Shown: piece after piece, positions 5,491 through 8,180 of the stretch
How the letters are laid out: the number at the start of each line of letters is the position of its first letter
How positions within the stretch are numbered: the stretch's first letter is position 1
Assembly: GCA_030916665.1 (NCBI GenBank)
Contig: JAUPWC010000125.1
Location: forward strand, 1-8,180
Direction: 5' to 3'
Length of the DNA: 8,180 nt
Origin: Verrucomicrobiota bacterium
GTDB lineage: Bacteria > Verrucomicrobiota > Verrucomicrobiia > Opitutales > Opitutaceae
The notes under the pieces: model-generated
The model's input: only the letters and a program-made list of their open reading frames with translations
The model's database searches: none
What the model was told of the DNA's origin: nothing
Program-made: the position numbers and the translations under genes

Positions 5491-6115
5491 ATAATTTCGC
5501 GAGCTTCTCGCGAAACCCGCCCTCGGGCAGGTGTTTTTCGGCGAGTTGGACCAGCTTGCCGGCGTCCACCTTGGTCGAGACGACCACCAGGTCGGCACCA
5601 TCAAGGACGGCAACGCAGAGCTCCATCAGATCGCCGGAATCGAGGTCGTCGGAAGTATAAACCAGGACGGTCTCGTCGCGCTCCACCACGCCGACCAGGC
5701 GGCTCCAGCCACGACTGCGCATCTTGCCGTCGATCTCGGAGACGAGGCGGTCGGTGGAGAGTTCACCGGCCCGGCCGACGCGCTCATAAACTCCGACACT
5801 GGCCCGGCGCACGGCCGACAGCGCGAGTCGCGCCTCGTCCTGGTGTTCGTGCTCGACGAACCGCAGGACCGTGCGGGCGGTGGCGAGCGCGCACCAGCCG
5901 GCGTTGACCTGCACCTTGGTGTTCCACTTGGAATCGCTCGCGGCCATGACCTCGCGCTTCAGGAGCGCGGCATCCCGGCTGAGCCGGAACATCGAGACCA
6001 CGCCGACGCCGACCACCACGACCGGCGTGACCATAATGACCAGGGCGAGCAGAATCCACCGCAGCAGACGGCGCTCGCGCTTGACGGTGGCGGGGGAAAC
6101 GGCGGGAGAGTTCAT
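5489..6115 (-). CDS. Membrane-anchored DUF4252-like protein
   Basis: A 208-residue protein of unknown function. A basic N-terminus (VKRERRLLRW, 11-20) precedes one hydrophobic segment (about 19-43), giving a probable N-in anchor with the rest outside the cytoplasm. The remainder follows the same plan as the next gene, a DUF4252-type protein: VQVNAGWCALATARTVLRFV (68-87), a second strand-like stretch near 103-112, KMRSRGWSRLVGVVERDETV (131-150), and DLMELCVAVLDGADLVVVS (162-180), ending LVQLAEKHLPEGG. The paired pattern GW..(V/L)..V.ERD...V and (E)L.V.V.DG.(D/E) is shared with that neighbour, so the two look like old duplicates. It lies upstream-side of a repeat hairpin, and its stop overlaps a repeat copy. 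The ATG at 6115 has a pyrimidine-rich leader and no Shine-Dalgarno. Family placement rests on similarity to the neighbour and is moderate. Confidence 0.65.
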   Translation of the reverse strand: MNSPAVSPATVKRERRLLRWILLALVIMVTPVVVVGVGVVSMFRLSRDAALLKREVMAASDSKWNTKVQVNAGWCALATARTVLRFVEHEHQDEARLALSAVRRASVGVYERVGRAGELSTDRLVSEIDGKMRSRGWSRLVGVVERDETVLVYTSDDLDSGDLMELCVAVLDGADLVVVSTKVDAGKLVQLAEKHLPEGGFREKLAKL

Positions 6116-6119
6116 GGGA

Positions 6120-6218
6120 GGGGGAAGTATGAGGTAAGAAGGAAGAATTAAGAAAGTCGGCGCGTGGCTTGGAACGACTGCTCTGTCTTCATCATTCTGC
6201 CTTCATCCTTCTTAATTC
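6120..6218. repeat. Inverted repeat hairpin (repeat family copies 4 and 5)
   Basis: The left arm (6131-6156, short form) and the right arm (6187-6218, long form, inverted) share GAnnTAAGAAGGA and AGAAT; the right arm has a 7-nt insertion. The left edge, GGGGGAAGTA at 6120-6129, is identical to the left edge of the 4926 element, and again lies right next to a minus-strand start codon. The right arm matches the arm at 4930-4961 at 28 of 32 positions. The element fills the gap between the two DUF4252-like genes. Confidence 0.75.
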
Positions 6219-6227
6219 GTTTCGCGC

Positions 6228-6812
6228 TCAGGCGCCGTCCTTGTCGGAGGACTTGTCGTTCTTGACCTTCACCTTGACGTGGCGGAGCGGCTCGATGTCG
6301 AGCTGTTCGGCGATGGTGGCGATCTGGTCGGCGCTGATGAGGCCGACGATGTTCACGAAGACCGCCTCGTCCTTGCCGTCGATGACGGTGACCACGAGGC
6401 CCTCGATCACGTCGTCGCCCTTCTGCTTGGCGTGGACGGTGACGTTGTCGCCGCCGTCGCGCTCGCGGACCGTGACCATCTGGGTCCAGCCCTGCGCCTC
6501 GAGCTTGCGGCGGATGCCCTCGAATTGCTCGACGGTGCTGGCGCGGTTGGAATCATCGAGACTCACCACGTTGACGCGCACGCGCTTCAGGTTGGCGAGG
6601 AGCGCGGCGGCCTCGGGTTCCTGCTTGGCCGCGATCTTGGCGGCGAACTTGAGCAGGCCGGGCGAAAGGTTGACCTCGACAAACTCGCCCTTGGCGGCGG
6701 GCACGAGCTGGCCGATATCGACGTAGCCGGGCTCGGATTCGGCGGCAAAGGCGGAAACAGACAGAACCGCAGCCAGGCTGGCGGCGGCGGTGAGGAGGCG
6801 GAGGGATTTCAT
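6228..6812 (-). CDS. Secreted DUF4252 domain protein
   Basis: A 194-residue protein with a clear signal peptide: basic MKSLR, hydrophobic core to about 21, cleavage near AFA|AE after residue 23. The mature part fits the DUF4252 pattern: FVEVNLSPGLLKFAAKIA (44-61), EPEAAALLANLKRVRVNV (65-82), FEGIRRKLEAQGW (97-109), MVTVRERDGGDNVTVHAK (112-129) and GLVVTVIDGKDEAVFVNIVG (138-157), then AEQL and a lysine/aspartate-rich tail. The function of this family is not established; many members sit in the periplasm or outer membrane as lipoproteins, but no lipobox cysteine is present here. The frame is open up to 6863, but ATG 6812 is where the signal peptide begins. It probably shares a transcript with the anchored paralogue downstream, separated by the repeat hairpin (112-bp gap). 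Confidence 0.8.
   Translation of the reverse strand: MKSLRLLTAAASLAAVLSVSAFAAESEPGYVDIGQLVPAAKGEFVEVNLSPGLLKFAAKIAAKQEPEAAALLANLKRVRVNVVSLDDSNRASTVEQFEGIRRKLEAQGWTQMVTVRERDGGDNVTVHAKQKGDDVIEGLVVTVIDGKDEAVFVNIVGLISADQIATIAEQLDIEPLRHVKVKVKNDKSSDKDGA

Positions 6813-8180
<1,368 letters not shown>

Noticed and set aside
4926..6218. CRISPR array
   Set aside because: The repeats alternate in orientation, vary in length and are separated by genes, with no regular spacers or cas genes.

Overview
The window reads as one complete 8.2 kb metagenomic or draft contig. The first bases fall inside a gene, and the last 13 bases (8168-8180) match the Illumina adapter start exactly, so real biological sequence stops near 8167. 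Most of the window is GC-rich, with class I aminotransferase, secG, dinB and tgt housekeeping genes, mostly pyrimidine-rich leaders instead of Shine-Dalgarno sites, and paralogous DUF4252-type proteins. This suggests a Gram-negative bacterium, perhaps Verrucomicrobiota (Opitutaceae-like). The placement is inference from style and gene content; there is no rRNA or other decisive marker.

Left edge (1-500): visibly lower GC. It holds the 3' end of an unknown plus-strand gene and, 13 bp later, a frameshifted and shortened SMI1/KNR4 (SUKH) gene. SUKH proteins often act as immunity proteins to polymorphic toxins, so this may be the worn end of a toxin-immunity locus. It ends in a cluster of overlapping inverted repeats.

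Minus-strand block (507-4925), in transcription order: dinB (translesion DNA polymerase IV), secG (preprotein translocase subunit), a LolA-like periplasmic protein, a small protein with two ribbon-helix-helix segments and a lysine-rich tail, and a PLP-dependent aminotransferase. secG, the LolA-like gene and the RHH gene are tightly packed, but a textbook intrinsic terminator for secG lies inside the 5' end of the LolA-like reading frame.

Middle (4926-6230): a plus-strand four-helix-bundle (S23/Avd-like) gene, the only one here with a strong Shine-Dalgarno site, then two minus-strand DUF4252-like paralogues, one membrane-anchored and one secreted. All three intergenic gaps carry copies of one purine-rich repeat family (five copies, both orientations, two forming long hairpins). 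The four-helix-bundle gene lies between two direct copies of a repeat-containing segment, so it may have arrived as a small cassette.

Right edge (6953-8180): tgt, the queuosine-pathway tRNA-guanine transglycosylase, divergent from the DUF4252 pair and running off the contig. Its catalytic and zinc residues are intact, but the usual PTRNARNG segment reads PTQLAQRG.

No complete new system is provable here. The best leads are the repeat family with the four-helix-bundle cassette, the terminator embedded in the LolA-like gene, and the tandem-RHH protein.
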